Below, one piece after another: positions 46,555 through 55,320 of a stretch of DNA of 59,061 nucleotides. The stretch's first letter is position 1; each line of letters starts with the position of its first letter. The position numbers and the translations under genes were made by a program. The notes beneath the pieces are model-generated. The model was not told the origin of the DNA, ran no database searches, and was given only the letters and a program-made list of their open reading frames with translations. Origin of the DNA: Streptomyces griseoaurantiacus (GTDB lineage Bacteria; Actinomycetota; Actinomycetes; Streptomycetales; Streptomycetaceae); NCBI GenBank assembly GCA_014656015.1, contig BNBP01000042.1, positions 1-59,061 of the forward strand, given 5' to 3'.

Positions 46555-48729
46555 TCAGTCGGGGATCAGGTCGCGTAGGTTTTTGAGGGTGATGATGCGG
46601 GAGTCGGGGTGGAGGCCCTCGGGGGATTCCAGGCCGATGTAGGTCACGGGGTCGGGCGGGGGCGTCCAGGCGCCGGTGCAGAGGGTCACGTTCGCGGGGG
46701 CGACGGGCATCAGGTCGAGTAGGTGGCGGACCGTCAGTTGGTCGCGTTCTACCAGGGCGCGGACCAGCTTTGCCACGGAGACCTGGTTCTCCTCGACCCG
46801 GTTCGCCGAGGGGGTGCCGGTGAGGTAGAGGTGCAGCCATTTGGCGCGCCACTGGTTGTCCTCGCCGCGCTGGAAGACCAGGGGCAGTGCCACTCGGCCC
46901 GCTCCTCGCAGGTCCGACTTCATGCGCACCGTGCGCGGCTCGAACGGGCGGCCTTTCTGCTCCGGCTCGCGCAGCATGAAGCCGAAGAAGGACTCCTCGA
47001 CCTCCTCGAAGCGTTCGCCGGCGAAGATGTTGACCTGCGGGACGATGAAGGTGCCGCGTACGCGGTCGAGGGACAGTTCGATGAACTCGGTGGCTCCGTC
47101 GGGGGCCTCGGTGATGTCTCCTGAGTGCTTGCCGCCCACGGCTGTGAGGTTCGTGTAGGAGAGCCAGCCGTCCGTGCTGTAGTCGGCGCGGAGGAGCAGG
47201 GCGGAGAGGTCGTAGTCGGTTCTTTCCTCGGTCTGCTTCCAGTAGACGAAGAAGCGGAGCCGCTTGCCGTCGACCGCGGAGGTGGAGCCGCGTGGGAGGA
47301 CGCCGAGGCCGGCCGTCGTCGCCCGGCCGGTGAGGGGGAGGGCGACGTCGAGGATCTCGGGGTCGATCAGCAGGCGGTCCGGTGCCGGGAGGCGGCGGCG
47401 TATCTCGGTGTCGAGGGCGGCGATCAGGCGGTCGCGGTCGGCGGCCGGTACCGGCCGGCGGGCGTCCGGGGTGACCCAGGCGCGGCCCCGGCGGTTGACG
47501 AAGATGCGGGGTTCGCCGGTCTCCCGGGCTCGGTTGTGGAGGTGCTCGCGCACCGAGAGCACGACCCGGCCGGAGACGTCGGGGGCGACCCGCACCGCGG
47601 CGTCGACCACCGCGTCCCGTTCCTTCTGGTCGGCGGCGGTGCGCAGCAGGAGGTCCAGGGCGCGGAAGAGCTTGCCGGGGGCGGATTTCAGTAGTTCTAC
47701 CGCGCCGAGGACGTCGTAGGCGTTCAGGTGCTCCTCGAGCAGGCTGTCGAAGGAGCGTGCCTGCTTCTCGCCGCGCGCCACCGCGAACACGTCGGCGGCG
47801 TGCGGCCAGCGCGGGTACTCGTGCGGGTGCAGGCGCTCGCCGAGCCGCTTGAAGGGCTCCCGGTGCCGGTTCACGTCGGCGAGCTTCGCGGGGTTCGCCG
47901 CGATCACGGCGTCGAGGCCCGCGAGCAGTGCCCGGCGCAGGGGGCGGGGCAGCGTGCGGAAGCGGGTCGGCTCCTGGAGTGTGACGTCGCCGCCCGACAG
48001 GGCGCAGGCGAGGCGCAGTACGTCGGTCACGGTGTCGAGGAGGAGGTCCTCGCCGACGGTGAGCCGGGCCTCGTTGACGACCGCACGGTTCTCCCGGACC
48101 GGGATCGTCTCCGGCTGGGGGCCGAGGACGCACCACTCGGCGAGGGTCCTGAGGTCGCGCAGGTCGTCCTCGCCCAGCGGGGTCGTGCTGGCGGCGAGGG
48201 AGAGGTAGAGGTCGGTGAGTTCGTGGTCCGGGTCCCGGCCGAGGTGCAGGACGGTGACGCGGTCGCCCGCCGAGGCGATCAGTTCGTCCTGGGCCGCGAG
48301 CATCTCCTCGTAGGTGTGCTGGTAGCGGCCGTAGGTGGGGAGGCTGAGCAGGTTCAGGGCGCCTCGCGTCAGCTGCGTCAGCACGTTCTCGCGGGAGTCG
48401 TCGTCGGTGAGGGCCTCGGCGACGCATCGTGCCCAGAAGTCCTCGGTGTCCGGGACGTTGGCCGGGAAGTCGATGAAGTACGTGTTGTGCCGGACGTGAG
48501 CGCCGACCATCTCGCTCACGGTGCTCAGTGTCTGCCGGGCGGTGTCGAGGACCACGGACTCGGACAGTCCCGACAGCCGTTCCAGCAGCTCGGTCGAGAG
48601 CTTGAAGCCCACGGACGTCAGCGCCGCGTCGAACTGCCGGGCGGCACCGGCTCCTTCTCCGGCGGGACCGTCCGGGGACACGAGGCGGTGGGTGTGCCGG
48701 AGGACCAGCGATTCCAGAGGGTGTGCCAT
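46555..48729 (-). CDS. Large TerD-domain protein
   Basis: A 724-residue protein. The C-terminal third contains a TerD-like domain (about residues 485-655): RLRFFVYWKQTEERTDYDLS, LLLRADYSTDGWLSY, a GGKHSGDITEAPDGATEF acidic loop and VPQVNIFAGERFEEVEESFF. TerD domains bind calcium and belong to stress, tellurite and phage-resistance systems. The N-terminal 480 residues are helical and resemble the large MXAN_6230/SCO0854-type TerD proteins, but I see no RING cysteines. The ATG at 48729 (AHPLESLVLRHTHRL) is chosen; the frame is open 34 codons further. It follows the DUF262 gene by 115 bp on the same strand. Confidence 0.75.
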   Translation of the reverse strand: MAHPLESLVLRHTHRLVSPDGPAGEGAGAARQFDAALTSVGFKLSTELLERLSGLSESVVLDTARQTLSTVSEMVGAHVRHNTYFIDFPANVPDTEDFWARCVAEALTDDDSRENVLTQLTRGALNLLSLPTYGRYQHTYEEMLAAQDELIASAGDRVTVLHLGRDPDHELTDLYLSLAASTTPLGEDDLRDLRTLAEWCVLGPQPETIPVRENRAVVNEARLTVGEDLLLDTVTDVLRLACALSGGDVTLQEPTRFRTLPRPLRRALLAGLDAVIAANPAKLADVNRHREPFKRLGERLHPHEYPRWPHAADVFAVARGEKQARSFDSLLEEHLNAYDVLGAVELLKSAPGKLFRALDLLLRTAADQKERDAVVDAAVRVAPDVSGRVVLSVREHLHNRARETGEPRIFVNRRGRAWVTPDARRPVPAADRDRLIAALDTEIRRRLPAPDRLLIDPEILDVALPLTGRATTAGLGVLPRGSTSAVDGKRLRFFVYWKQTEERTDYDLSALLLRADYSTDGWLSYTNLTAVGGKHSGDITEAPDGATEFIELSLDRVRGTFIVPQVNIFAGERFEEVEESFFGFMLREPEQKGRPFEPRTVRMKSDLRGAGRVALPLVFQRGEDNQWRAKWLHLYLTGTPSANRVEENQVSVAKLVRALVERDQLTVRHLLDLMPVAPANVTLCTGAWTPPPDPVTYIGLESPEGLHPDSRIITLKNLRDLIPD

Positions 48730-48844
48730 TCGACGGATGATCGCAGAGGTGTGCGGGCCGGCGCACGAGTGTTTTTCGACCGCGCCGACCCGATGCCCCC
48801 TTCGGTGGCAGTCCTTGCCGTCGTCCGGCATCGGAGGTTGGGGG

Positions 48845-50701
48845 TCATGACTCCACGGAGGCCGCGAGGCCGGTCTTCAGTTCGCGTTCCGTCGCCTGGA
48901 TCGCCGCCTCGGGTCGTTGGCCGGGGATGTGGTCGTCCACCACCGGCTTGCCCATCGCCGCAGCGATGCGTGCCTGCAGCACCTTGCGGCGCGCCTCGAA
49001 GAACGCGTCGAAGTCGTCGGCCCGCATCAGCTCGGCATCCGCGAGGTGCGTCCTGATGCGCTCCGCGACACCTTCCGGGCTGGTCTCGGCCGCCTTGGCG
49101 AGCCGCTGCAGGTACTCGGACGGTGCGTGGCCTCCGATGATGCGGTTGGTACGGGCAGTCAGCGGTGTCTTGTTGACGACGGAGTTGTAGACGGAACGCT
49201 CGTGGTCGTTCTTGCGGCACCATGCCTGGGGGAAGATGTGGTGAATGTCCATCGCCTCATCGAAGTAGACGCTGACCTCGGCCTTCTCCCCGGTTCGCCA
49301 GTCCGTGGCACCCGCCTTGAGCAGGAGGGCGTAGATGCCCTTGTACGCGGCGCTCTGCCTGGTCCGCAGGGTCAGCAGGCGGCTTGCCGCGAACTGCGCC
49401 TGGGTGACCGTACGAGGTTCACGCGTCGACCCGCGGATCCAGTCGACGACGTCGGGGAGGTCGAGATTGAAGCGGGTTTCTGTCGTGCCGCCATACAGTT
49501 CGCCGAAGACTCCGCACCAGTACCAACGGGCGAGCTTGTCCTGCGCACCCGCAGTCTCCGCGTCCTCGCCGGCGAGGGCGAAGATGGCGGCCAGGGGGAT
49601 GAGCTGGGTGCCATAGGGGAGGAAGCGGGTGTCGAAGACGAATTCCTGACGCAGGAACTTGGCGGCGGCCCTGAAACCTGCGACGACACCGGGCGCGTAC
49701 CGCTGGTAGTCCTCCAGGCTCAGCGCCAGCATGTCCTTGCGCTTGCAACCGATACGCGGCAGGCGCTCCTCGTCCGTGCCGGCCTGTTCCTCGCGGTAGC
49801 GCCGCTCCGCGGTCGCGAGGAGGGTGACCGCCTGCAGGAAGTCCGTGTTGGAGACCTCTCGCAGGATGGCGTACTCGGGCGCCTCCCAGGCGGCACGGCA
49901 CTCCTGCCAGTGCCGTCTCAGATCGAACTCGTCGGCAGCGTATGTCGCTGTCAGCAGCTCGAACACAGTGAGAGTGACCCCGCCCGTGTTGACCTTCTCG
50001 AAGACCTGGCAGACGGCCTGACGCGGGGTGTTCGCGCCGAGTTCGATGACCGGGAAGTGATAGAGGTCGAACGATCGGATGAAACCGTCCCGAAAGCCGT
50101 ACCAGAGCTCCATCGCCTCCGGGGCGAAGCCCCAGTGTCGAGCAAAGCCGTCACCCCATGAGTTGTCGAACAGAGAACGCAGCGGGAAGACGCGGTGCTG
50201 GTACTCCAGCTCCCTTGTCGAGTAGTCCTCGAGGACCTCACCGCGGAAGTTGACCACCTTCCGTGTGGGTGGGATGAAGCGGATGGCCTCCTCACGGTCC
50301 TCGTTCTCGTCGAGTGCCTTCACCATGTCGACGTAGAACCAGCCGCTCACCCGGCGCTTGCGCTCGTCCTGGGTCTCCACCGGCTTGTCCATCGCGAGGG
50401 ACTGGAAAAGTGAGGTCAGCCGCTGCTGACCGTCGAGGACGAGGGACTCGGGTTGCGTCCGCTCGTCCGGGGTCGCCCCCTCGATCGGCCTGTACTTGAA
50501 CCTCACGTCGCCGCCGCCCTCGAGTAGCATCACCGTCCCGATCGGGTAGTTGAGGGACACTGAGGCCAACAGGCTCGCCGTGTTGGGCCAGGGCCAGACC
50601 CAGCCGCGCTGGAACTCGGGCAACTGGATCCGTCCTGAGGCAACTTGCCGCAGCAGATCCCGTAGGGGCCGCTTGTCGATGCTGAACGTTTCGGTCGCCA
50701 C
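48845..50701 (-). CDS. DUF262/HNH nuclease-like protein (GmrSD-type)
   Basis: A 618-residue protein. The N-terminal DUF262 domain, a ParB/Srx-like NTPase fold, has LPEFQRGW (residues 28-35 or so) and SLVLDGQQRLTSLF (about 86-99, with the diagnostic DGQQR). Around residue 485 is DIHHIFPQAWC followed by NKTPLTARTNRIIGG, an HNH-type nuclease motif as in DUF1524. This layout is shared by GmrSD, SspE and BrxU, which attack modified or invading DNA, and by stand-alone genes of unknown role. The GTG at 50701 has AAGGAGG 5 bases upstream. With the TerD gene downstream it forms a probable two-gene unit. Confidence 0.88.
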   Translation of the reverse strand: MATETFSIDKRPLRDLLRQVASGRIQLPEFQRGWVWPWPNTASLLASVSLNYPIGTVMLLEGGGDVRFKYRPIEGATPDERTQPESLVLDGQQRLTSLFQSLAMDKPVETQDERKRRVSGWFYVDMVKALDENEDREEAIRFIPPTRKVVNFRGEVLEDYSTRELEYQHRVFPLRSLFDNSWGDGFARHWGFAPEAMELWYGFRDGFIRSFDLYHFPVIELGANTPRQAVCQVFEKVNTGGVTLTVFELLTATYAADEFDLRRHWQECRAAWEAPEYAILREVSNTDFLQAVTLLATAERRYREEQAGTDEERLPRIGCKRKDMLALSLEDYQRYAPGVVAGFRAAAKFLRQEFVFDTRFLPYGTQLIPLAAIFALAGEDAETAGAQDKLARWYWCGVFGELYGGTTETRFNLDLPDVVDWIRGSTREPRTVTQAQFAASRLLTLRTRQSAAYKGIYALLLKAGATDWRTGEKAEVSVYFDEAMDIHHIFPQAWCRKNDHERSVYNSVVNKTPLTARTNRIIGGHAPSEYLQRLAKAAETSPEGVAERIRTHLADAELMRADDFDAFFEARRKVLQARIAAAMGKPVVDDHIPGQRPEAAIQATERELKTGLAASVES

Positions 50702-50802
50702 ATCTCCTCCTTGTGCAGCACAACGCGTGCGTGAGCACACGGTCACATGGCTCCCTCACGGGCCAAAGCCGTTTCGCTTGACTTTCCTCGACGGCAACCC
50801 CG

Positions 50803-51207
50803 CTAGGGCAGGGACAGGCCCGCGATGACCGACGTGCCGCGGGTGGGGCGGGGGCGGACCGTCCAGGTGGCGGCCAGGTGGTCGACGAGGAGGAGGCCCC
50901 GGCCGGCTTCGGAGATGGGGTCGGGGTGGGTGACGGTGGGTTTGCCGGTGCCGGGGTCGGAGACGGCGAGCCAGTAGTGGCCTTCGGCCGGCCAGAGGAC
51001 CAGTTCGATGAGGCTCTCGCTCTTCGGGCAGGTGCCGTGCCTGATCGCGTTGGTGACCAGTTCGGAGGTCAGCAGGCGGAGGTCCTCGCCCAGGTGGGGG
51101 CGGAGGGCGTGCGGGAGGGAGTCGATGACCGCGCGGCGGGCGCGGGGTACGGAGGCGGCGTCGGCGGGGAAGTGCCAGTGGGCGGGGACGCGGGGGATCT
51201 CGGGCAT
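50803..51207 (-). CDS. ATP-binding anti-sigma-like protein (HATPase_c)
   Basis: A 134-residue GHKL ATPase of the RsbW/SpoIIAB type. N-box ELVTNAIRHG, G1 box SDPGTGKP and G2 box EAGRGLLLVDHLA are present. Streptomyces has dozens of such proteins, many paired with XRE/DUF397 genes. The ATG at 51207 (PEIPRVPAHWHFPAD) has GGAG upstream. It is divergent from the XRE regulator gene at 51464, with a palindrome in between that may control both. Confidence 0.9.
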   Translation of the reverse strand: MPEIPRVPAHWHFPADAASVPRARRAVIDSLPHALRPHLGEDLRLLTSELVTNAIRHGTCPKSESLIELVLWPAEGHYWLAVSDPGTGKPTVTHPDPISEAGRGLLLVDHLAATWTVRPRPTRGTSVIAGLSLP

Positions 51208-51385
51208 GGCGAACTCCGGTCGGGTGCGTGAGGGTTCGGGGTCGCCGGTGGCCTGCCGCCCTGGTCGCGGGCGCACCCGCCCCAGGGCGGACGGGCATGC
51301 TCGCGCGGTGCGCTTCCGGCGTTGCGGTGTGTTGCTGGCGCGCTACTCAAGCTAGCGACCACTGCGGCACGGTGCCACAAGTTCG

Positions 51386-51400
51386 GTGGCAAATTGCCAC
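51386..51400. promoter_or_regulatory. Palindromic operator candidate upstream of the XRE gene
   Basis: GTGGCAAATTGCCAC is a perfect 15-bp palindrome centred on one A. A further half site GCCAC lies at 51374-51378. It is in the divergent region about 64 bp upstream of the XRE start, so autoregulation is likely. Confidence 0.55.
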
Positions 51401-51463
51401 TATCGGGTTGGACCGGGGATGCGGGGGCGCGGCAGACTGGCGGGGCCGGAGAGAGAGGACAGC

Positions 51464-52315
51464 GTGTCGATGCGAAGCGCGCCCACGGAACGTCAGCAGC
51501 GGCTTGGGGCCGAACTGCGGAAACTCCGACTCGCGGCGGGGGCGAGCACGCAGTACGCGGCCGGCCTGCTGGGGCTGGATCGCGCGAAGATCTCCAACAT
51601 GGAGGCGGGCACCCGGATCACCAGCCCGGAACGGGTACGGACGCTGGCCAACAACTACGACTGCTCCGACGACGCTTATGTCGAGGCGCTGGCAGGCATG
51701 GCCGAGGAGACGGAGCCGGGCTGGTGGGAGCAGTACCGCGGCACCTTGCCGTCCGGGCTGCTCGACATCGCCGAGCTGGAGTGGCATGCCAACCGTCTCC
51801 TCACCGGGCAGATCGTTCATCTGCCCGGCCTCCTGCACACCGAGGACTACGCCCGTGCGGTGTTCGAGGCCGGGTTGCCCCGACTGTCGCGCCTCGAGGT
51901 CGAGTTGCGCGTGCAGCACCGCATGCAGCGGCAGCGGGTACTGGTGGAGCCGTTCTCACTCCCGTACGTCGGTTACGTCCACGAGGCGGCCCTGCGGATG
52001 CGGTCCGGCGGGCGCAAGGTCACGCAGGTCCAGCTCGCGCACCTCCTGGACATGTCCGAGCGGGACAACATCACCCTGCGGATCATTCCCGTCGGCGCCG
52101 ACGGGTTCCCCGGGGCAGGTCACGCGCTGTTGTACGCGGAGGGGCCCGTCCCCCAGCTCGACACGGTGCAGTTGGACTCCACGCACGGTCCCGAGTTCCT
52201 GCACGCCGACGCCCAGCTCGCCAAGTTCCGTGCCCACCTGGCCTGGATGGACGCGAACTCCCTGAGTCCGGCGGACTCCCGGGAGCTCGTGCACGCCGTC
52301 ACCCGCGAACTCTGA
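51464..52315 (+). CDS. XRE-family regulator with DUF5753 domain
   Basis: A 283-residue regulator. The N-terminal helix-turn-helix (about residues 10-65) contains LGAELRKLRLAAGASTQYAA and LDRAKISNMEAGTR. The rest is DUF5753, with the usual LPGLLHTEDYARAVFEA and RIIPVGADGFPGAGHALLY blocks. Such proteins act with small DUF397 partners in Streptomyces development and antibiotic control (WhiJ-like clusters). The GTG at 51464 is favoured by GAGAGAGG upstream; an ATG two codons later is possible. Confidence 0.92.
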   Translation: MSMRSAPTERQQRLGAELRKLRLAAGASTQYAAGLLGLDRAKISNMEAGTRITSPERVRTLANNYDCSDDAYVEALAGMAEETEPGWWEQYRGTLPSGLLDIAELEWHANRLLTGQIVHLPGLLHTEDYARAVFEAGLPRLSRLEVELRVQHRMQRQRVLVEPFSLPYVGYVHEAALRMRSGGRKVTQVQLAHLLDMSERDNITLRIIPVGADGFPGAGHALLYAEGPVPQLDTVQLDSTHGPEFLHADAQLAKFRAHLAWMDANSLSPADSRELVHAVTREL

Positions 52316-52323
52316 GGAGCCCC

Positions 52324-52515
52324 ATGTCCGGCATCACCTGGGAAGACCCGTACTGCGCCGAGGGAAACAACTGCTTCCGCCTCGGGACCGATGACGACGG
52401 GAACGCCTACATAGCCGTCGCCGGGCAGGAGGAGCGGTATCTCACCGACTCGCTCGACGCCCTGCGCACCCTCATCGTCGAGATCAAGGCGGGCAAGGCC
52501 GACCACCTCCTGTAG
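52324..52515 (+). CDS. Small DUF397-like partner protein
   Basis: A 63-residue acidic protein (SGITWEDPYCAEGNNCFRLG at the N-terminus) with the size, Cys-containing start and position of the DUF397 proteins that accompany DUF5753 regulators. It starts 8 bases after the XRE stop, with GAGGAG upstream. The match to DUF397 is by pattern and context, since the typical WxKSSYS start is not present. Confidence 0.75.
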   Translation: MSGITWEDPYCAEGNNCFRLGTDDDGNAYIAVAGQEERYLTDSLDALRTLIVEIKAGKADHLL

Positions 52516-52568
52516 GGGCCTGGGCCCGTCGGCTCCTCCACGTCGCAGGGCGGGGCGGAGCAGGTTGC

Positions 52569-52592
52569 GGAATTGCTAAAATTAGCAATTCC
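52569..52592. promoter_or_regulatory. Perfect palindrome over a -10-like box before the SulP gene
   Basis: GGAATTGCTAA and TTAGCAATTCC (11 bp each) are separated by AA. The centre reads TAAAAT (52577-52582), a good -10 hexamer, and the SulP ATG follows 4 bases after the palindrome. A repressor bound here would block RNA polymerase. The form fits an ArsR/SmtB-type operator, and two ArsR genes lie within 3 kb. Confidence 0.6.
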
Positions 52593-52596
52593 ATAG

Positions 52597-54426
52597 ATGC
52601 TGCTTTCGTCAGGTGTGGAGCCTGGAGCGGCCGGGCGCGGAGGGTGGGGTGCGGTGGGCGGGGTGTGCGGTGCCGTGTGGGCTCGGTTGGCGGGGTTGCT
52701 GCCCGGGCGGGCCGAGGTGGCGCAGGTGCGGCGGGATCCCCGCCGGGATCTGCTCGCCGGGCTGACGGTGGCGGTCGTGGCGTTGCCGCTCGCGCTGGGC
52801 TTCGGGGTGTCGTCCGGGCTCGGGGCCGAGGCGGGCCTCGCGACCGCGGTGATCGCGGGAGCGGTGGCCGCGGTGTTCGGCGGGTCGAATCTGCAGGTGT
52901 CCGGTCCCACGGGTGCCATGACGGTCGTCCTGGTGCCCATCGTGGCCGAGTTCGGGCCCTCCGGGGTACTGACGGTCGGGTTGATCGCCGGTGTGCTGCT
53001 CCTCGCGCTGGCGCTGCTGCGGGCCGGGAAGTACATGCGGTACGTGCCCGCGCCCGTGGTGGAGGGGTTCAGCCTGGGCATCGCGTGCGTGATCGCCCTG
53101 CAGCAGGTGCCGAACGCGCTGGGTGTGGACAAGCCCGAGGGCGAGCGGGTGCTCGTCGTCACATGGCGTGCCGTGCGGGAGTTCGCGCGGCACCCGGACG
53201 GGACCGCGGTCACGCTCGCGCTCGCGGTGGCCGCCGTCATGCTGCTCGGTGCCCGCCGGTGGCCCAAGGTGCCCTTCTCGATCCTCGCGGTGATCGGGGC
53301 CACCGCGGTCACGCAGCTCTCCGGGCTGGCCGGGGCCCGGGTGATCGGTGACCTGCCGTCCGGGCTGCCCGCGCCCTCGTTGGCCTTCCTCGACGTGCAC
53401 GCGCTCGGCTCGCTGCTGCCCTCGGCGGTGGCGGTGATGGCGCTGGCCGCCCTGGAGTCGCTGCTGTCGGCCTCCGTCGCCGACGGGATGACGGTCGGGC
53501 AGCGGCACGATCCCGACCGCGAGCTGTTCGGGCAGGGGCTGGCGAACATCGCCGCTCCGCTGTTCGGCGGGGTGCCCGCCACCGGGGCCATCGCCCGGAC
53601 CGCCGTCAACGTGCGGTCGGGGGCGACGTCCCGGCTCGCGGCCCTCACCCACGCCCTCGTCCTCGCCGTGATCGTCTTCTCGCTCGCGCCCCTGGTGTCC
53701 AGGATTCCGCTCGCCGCGCTGGCCGGTGTGCTGCTGGCGACCGCCGTCCGCATGGTCGAGGTCGGCTCGCTCAGGGCCATGGCCGGGGCCACCCGGTCCG
53801 ACGCGGTGATCCTGGTGCTCACCGCCGTGGCCACCCTCGCGCTGGACCTCGTGCAGGCGGTGGTCATCGGCCTCGTGGTCGCGGGTGCGCTCGCTCTGCG
53901 GGCGGTCGCGAAGCAGGCCCGCATGGACCAGGTGCCGCTGGACGCCGGGGACCACAGCGCCGAGGAGCACGCTCTGCTCGCCGAGCACATCGTGGCGTAC
54001 CGGTTCGACGGGCCCCTGTTCTTCGCGGTGGCCCATCGCTTCCTGCTGGAACTGGCCGAGGCCGCCGATGCCCGCGTCGTCATCCTGCGGATGTCGAGGG
54101 TGACCACCATCGACGCCACCGGCGCCCTGGTCCTGAAGGACGCCGTGGAGAAGCTGAACCGGCGCGGCATCGTCGTGATGGCCTCCGGGGTCCGCGCCGG
54201 CCATCGCCAGGTCCTCGACTCCGTGGGAGCGCTGGATCTCCTCCGTCCGGAGGGGTGCGAGTACGCGCGCACGCCGGCGGCGATCCGGGCGGCGCGTGCC
54301 CATCTGCAGCGGGTCGGCGTGCTGCCCTCGGAGCCCGCTCAGGGGACAGGGCGGGTGGGGGATGCCGGGACAGGGACAGGGACAGGGACAGGGACTGAGG
54401 CAGAGGCGGAGGCGGAGGCTCGGTGA
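52597..54426 (+). CDS. SulP-family anion transporter with STAS domain
   Basis: A 609-residue secondary transporter for sulfate, bicarbonate or similar anions. The transmembrane domain (about residues 45-440) starts with LLAGLTVAVVALPLALGF and has the conserved SGPTGAMTVVL. The C-terminal STAS domain (about 465-570) includes VAYRFDGPLFFAVAHRF and MSRVTTIDATGALVL. The tail is a low-complexity (TG)n(EA)n repeat. The ATG at 52597 lies only 15 bases after the -10-like box, with no ribosome site, so it may be leaderless; a later GTG is possible. An ArsR gene follows on the same strand. Confidence 0.92.
   Translation: MLLSSGVEPGAAGRGGWGAVGGVCGAVWARLAGLLPGRAEVAQVRRDPRRDLLAGLTVAVVALPLALGFGVSSGLGAEAGLATAVIAGAVAAVFGGSNLQVSGPTGAMTVVLVPIVAEFGPSGVLTVGLIAGVLLLALALLRAGKYMRYVPAPVVEGFSLGIACVIALQQVPNALGVDKPEGERVLVVTWRAVREFARHPDGTAVTLALAVAAVMLLGARRWPKVPFSILAVIGATAVTQLSGLAGARVIGDLPSGLPAPSLAFLDVHALGSLLPSAVAVMALAALESLLSASVADGMTVGQRHDPDRELFGQGLANIAAPLFGGVPATGAIARTAVNVRSGATSRLAALTHALVLAVIVFSLAPLVSRIPLAALAGVLLATAVRMVEVGSLRAMAGATRSDAVILVLTAVATLALDLVQAVVIGLVVAGALALRAVAKQARMDQVPLDAGDHSAEEHALLAEHIVAYRFDGPLFFAVAHRFLLELAEAADARVVILRMSRVTTIDATGALVLKDAVEKLNRRGIVVMASGVRAGHRQVLDSVGALDLLRPEGCEYARTPAAIRAARAHLQRVGVLPSEPAQGTGRVGDAGTGTGTGTGTEAEAEAEAR
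54370..54422 (+). repeat. Simple tandem repeats at the SulP gene 3' end
   Basis: GGGACA repeated about four times, then GGCGGA-like units, encode the Thr-Gly and Glu-Ala runs at the SulP C-terminus. Confidence 0.8.
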
Positions 54427-54679
54427 GGGCGTCGCCCACGCCGCCCGCCGCCGCGCCCGCCGTGTCCGTCGCCCCCGCCGTGCCTGCCGTGTCCGTCGCG
54501 GAGCGCACGTGGTGTGGGATCGTTCGCCCGGTGGTTTCGGGGTGCCGGGGGACGCGGGGGAGGATGGACGCCGTGCCGAGGACGGCGGGACGGCCACGTT
54601 CCGCCGCGGACCGGACGCCGAGGACGCCCGGCCGTGGGGGCGGGGACGCCCGTCCGGGGGCGGGGAGAGCGAGGACATG

Positions 54680-55030
54680 ATGAGTACGCCGCTGTACCAG
54701 TTGAAGGCGGAGTTCTTCAAGACGCTCGGTCACCCGGCGCGCATCCGCGTGCTGGAGCTGCTGAGCGAGCGGGAGCACGCGGTGGCCGAGATGCTGCCCG
54801 AGGTGGGGATCGAGCCGGCCCATCTGTCCCAGCAGCTCGCGGTGTTGCGCCGGGCGAACCTCGTGGTGTCCCGCAAGGAGGGCTCGACCGTCTATTACTC
54901 GCTGACCAGCCCGAAGGTCGCCGAGCTGCTCAGGGTCGCGCGCTCCATCCTCTCCGGCCTGCTCGCCGAACAGCAGGAACTGCTCGCCGCCCTCCAGGCC
55001 GGGACGCCGCGCGGGGACCGGCGGGCGTAG
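54680..55030 (+). CDS. ArsR-family regulator (first)
   Basis: A 116-residue winged-helix regulator. The recognition helix region is AHLSQQLAVLRRANLVVSRKEGSTVYYSL (about residues 45-73), preceded by FKTLGHPARIRVLELLSERE. No metal-binding Cys pair of the ArsR/CadC type is visible, so the signal may be different. The ATG at 54680 has GAGG 5 bases upstream; another ATG is one codon earlier. It lies 253 bp downstream of the SulP gene and is a likely ligand for the palindrome before it. Confidence 0.92.
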   Translation: MSTPLYQLKAEFFKTLGHPARIRVLELLSEREHAVAEMLPEVGIEPAHLSQQLAVLRRANLVVSRKEGSTVYYSLTSPKVAELLRVARSILSGLLAEQQELLAALQAGTPRGDRRA

Positions 55031-55060
55031 CCCGGTCCGCCGCCGGAAGCCGGCGGCGGG

Positions 55061-55252
55061 CTACTTGTGCGCGTGCTCGCCCACGTAGAAGAGCAGCCAG
55101 ACGAAGCCGGCGAAGAGGTGGGTGCCGAAGATGTAGAAGCCGGCGCGGAGGGCGATGCCCCGCTCCATGCGGCGTTCCGAGTCGCCGCCCCCGGCTTCCG
55201 GTCGCGCGGCGGCCTTCTCCCCGGGGCGGGCCCCTTCGGTCTCCTGGCTCAT
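55061..55252 (-). CDS. Small DUF6126-like membrane protein
   Basis: A 63-residue protein with a polar N-terminus and one C-terminal membrane segment (about residues 35-58, RAGFYIFGTHLFAGFVWLLF) ending VGEHAHK. It resembles the Streptomyces DUF6126 family. The ATG at 55252 has GGAAGGA upstream. A GTG at 55324 overlapping the ArsR stop (GTGA) is an alternative that would add 24 residues and couple it to the regulator gene. The function is unknown. Confidence 0.7.
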   Translation of the reverse strand: MSQETEGARPGEKAAARPEAGGGDSERRMERGIALRAGFYIFGTHLFAGFVWLLFYVGEHAHK

Positions 55253-55320
55253 CGGGGCGTCCTTCCTTCCGTCGGTGCTGTCGGCGTGGGGCTCGGGGTC
55301 GGTGTCCGGCCGGGCGGCGG

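Noticed and set aside
46151..48766. An 871-codon minus-strand frame overlapping the TerD gene
   Set aside because: It has Pro/Arg-rich composition in the alternative frame; the TerD frame has recognisable domains.
40118..50701. CRISPR array or other spaced repeat array in the island
   Set aside because: No regularly spaced repeats with unique spacers are seen; the repeats present are two diverged long copies and IS ends.
43900..51400. Right attachment site of the tRNA-Arg element
   Set aside because: I read through for the TTCGAATCCTG-CCGGGGGC end and found no copy; only short GC matches occur.
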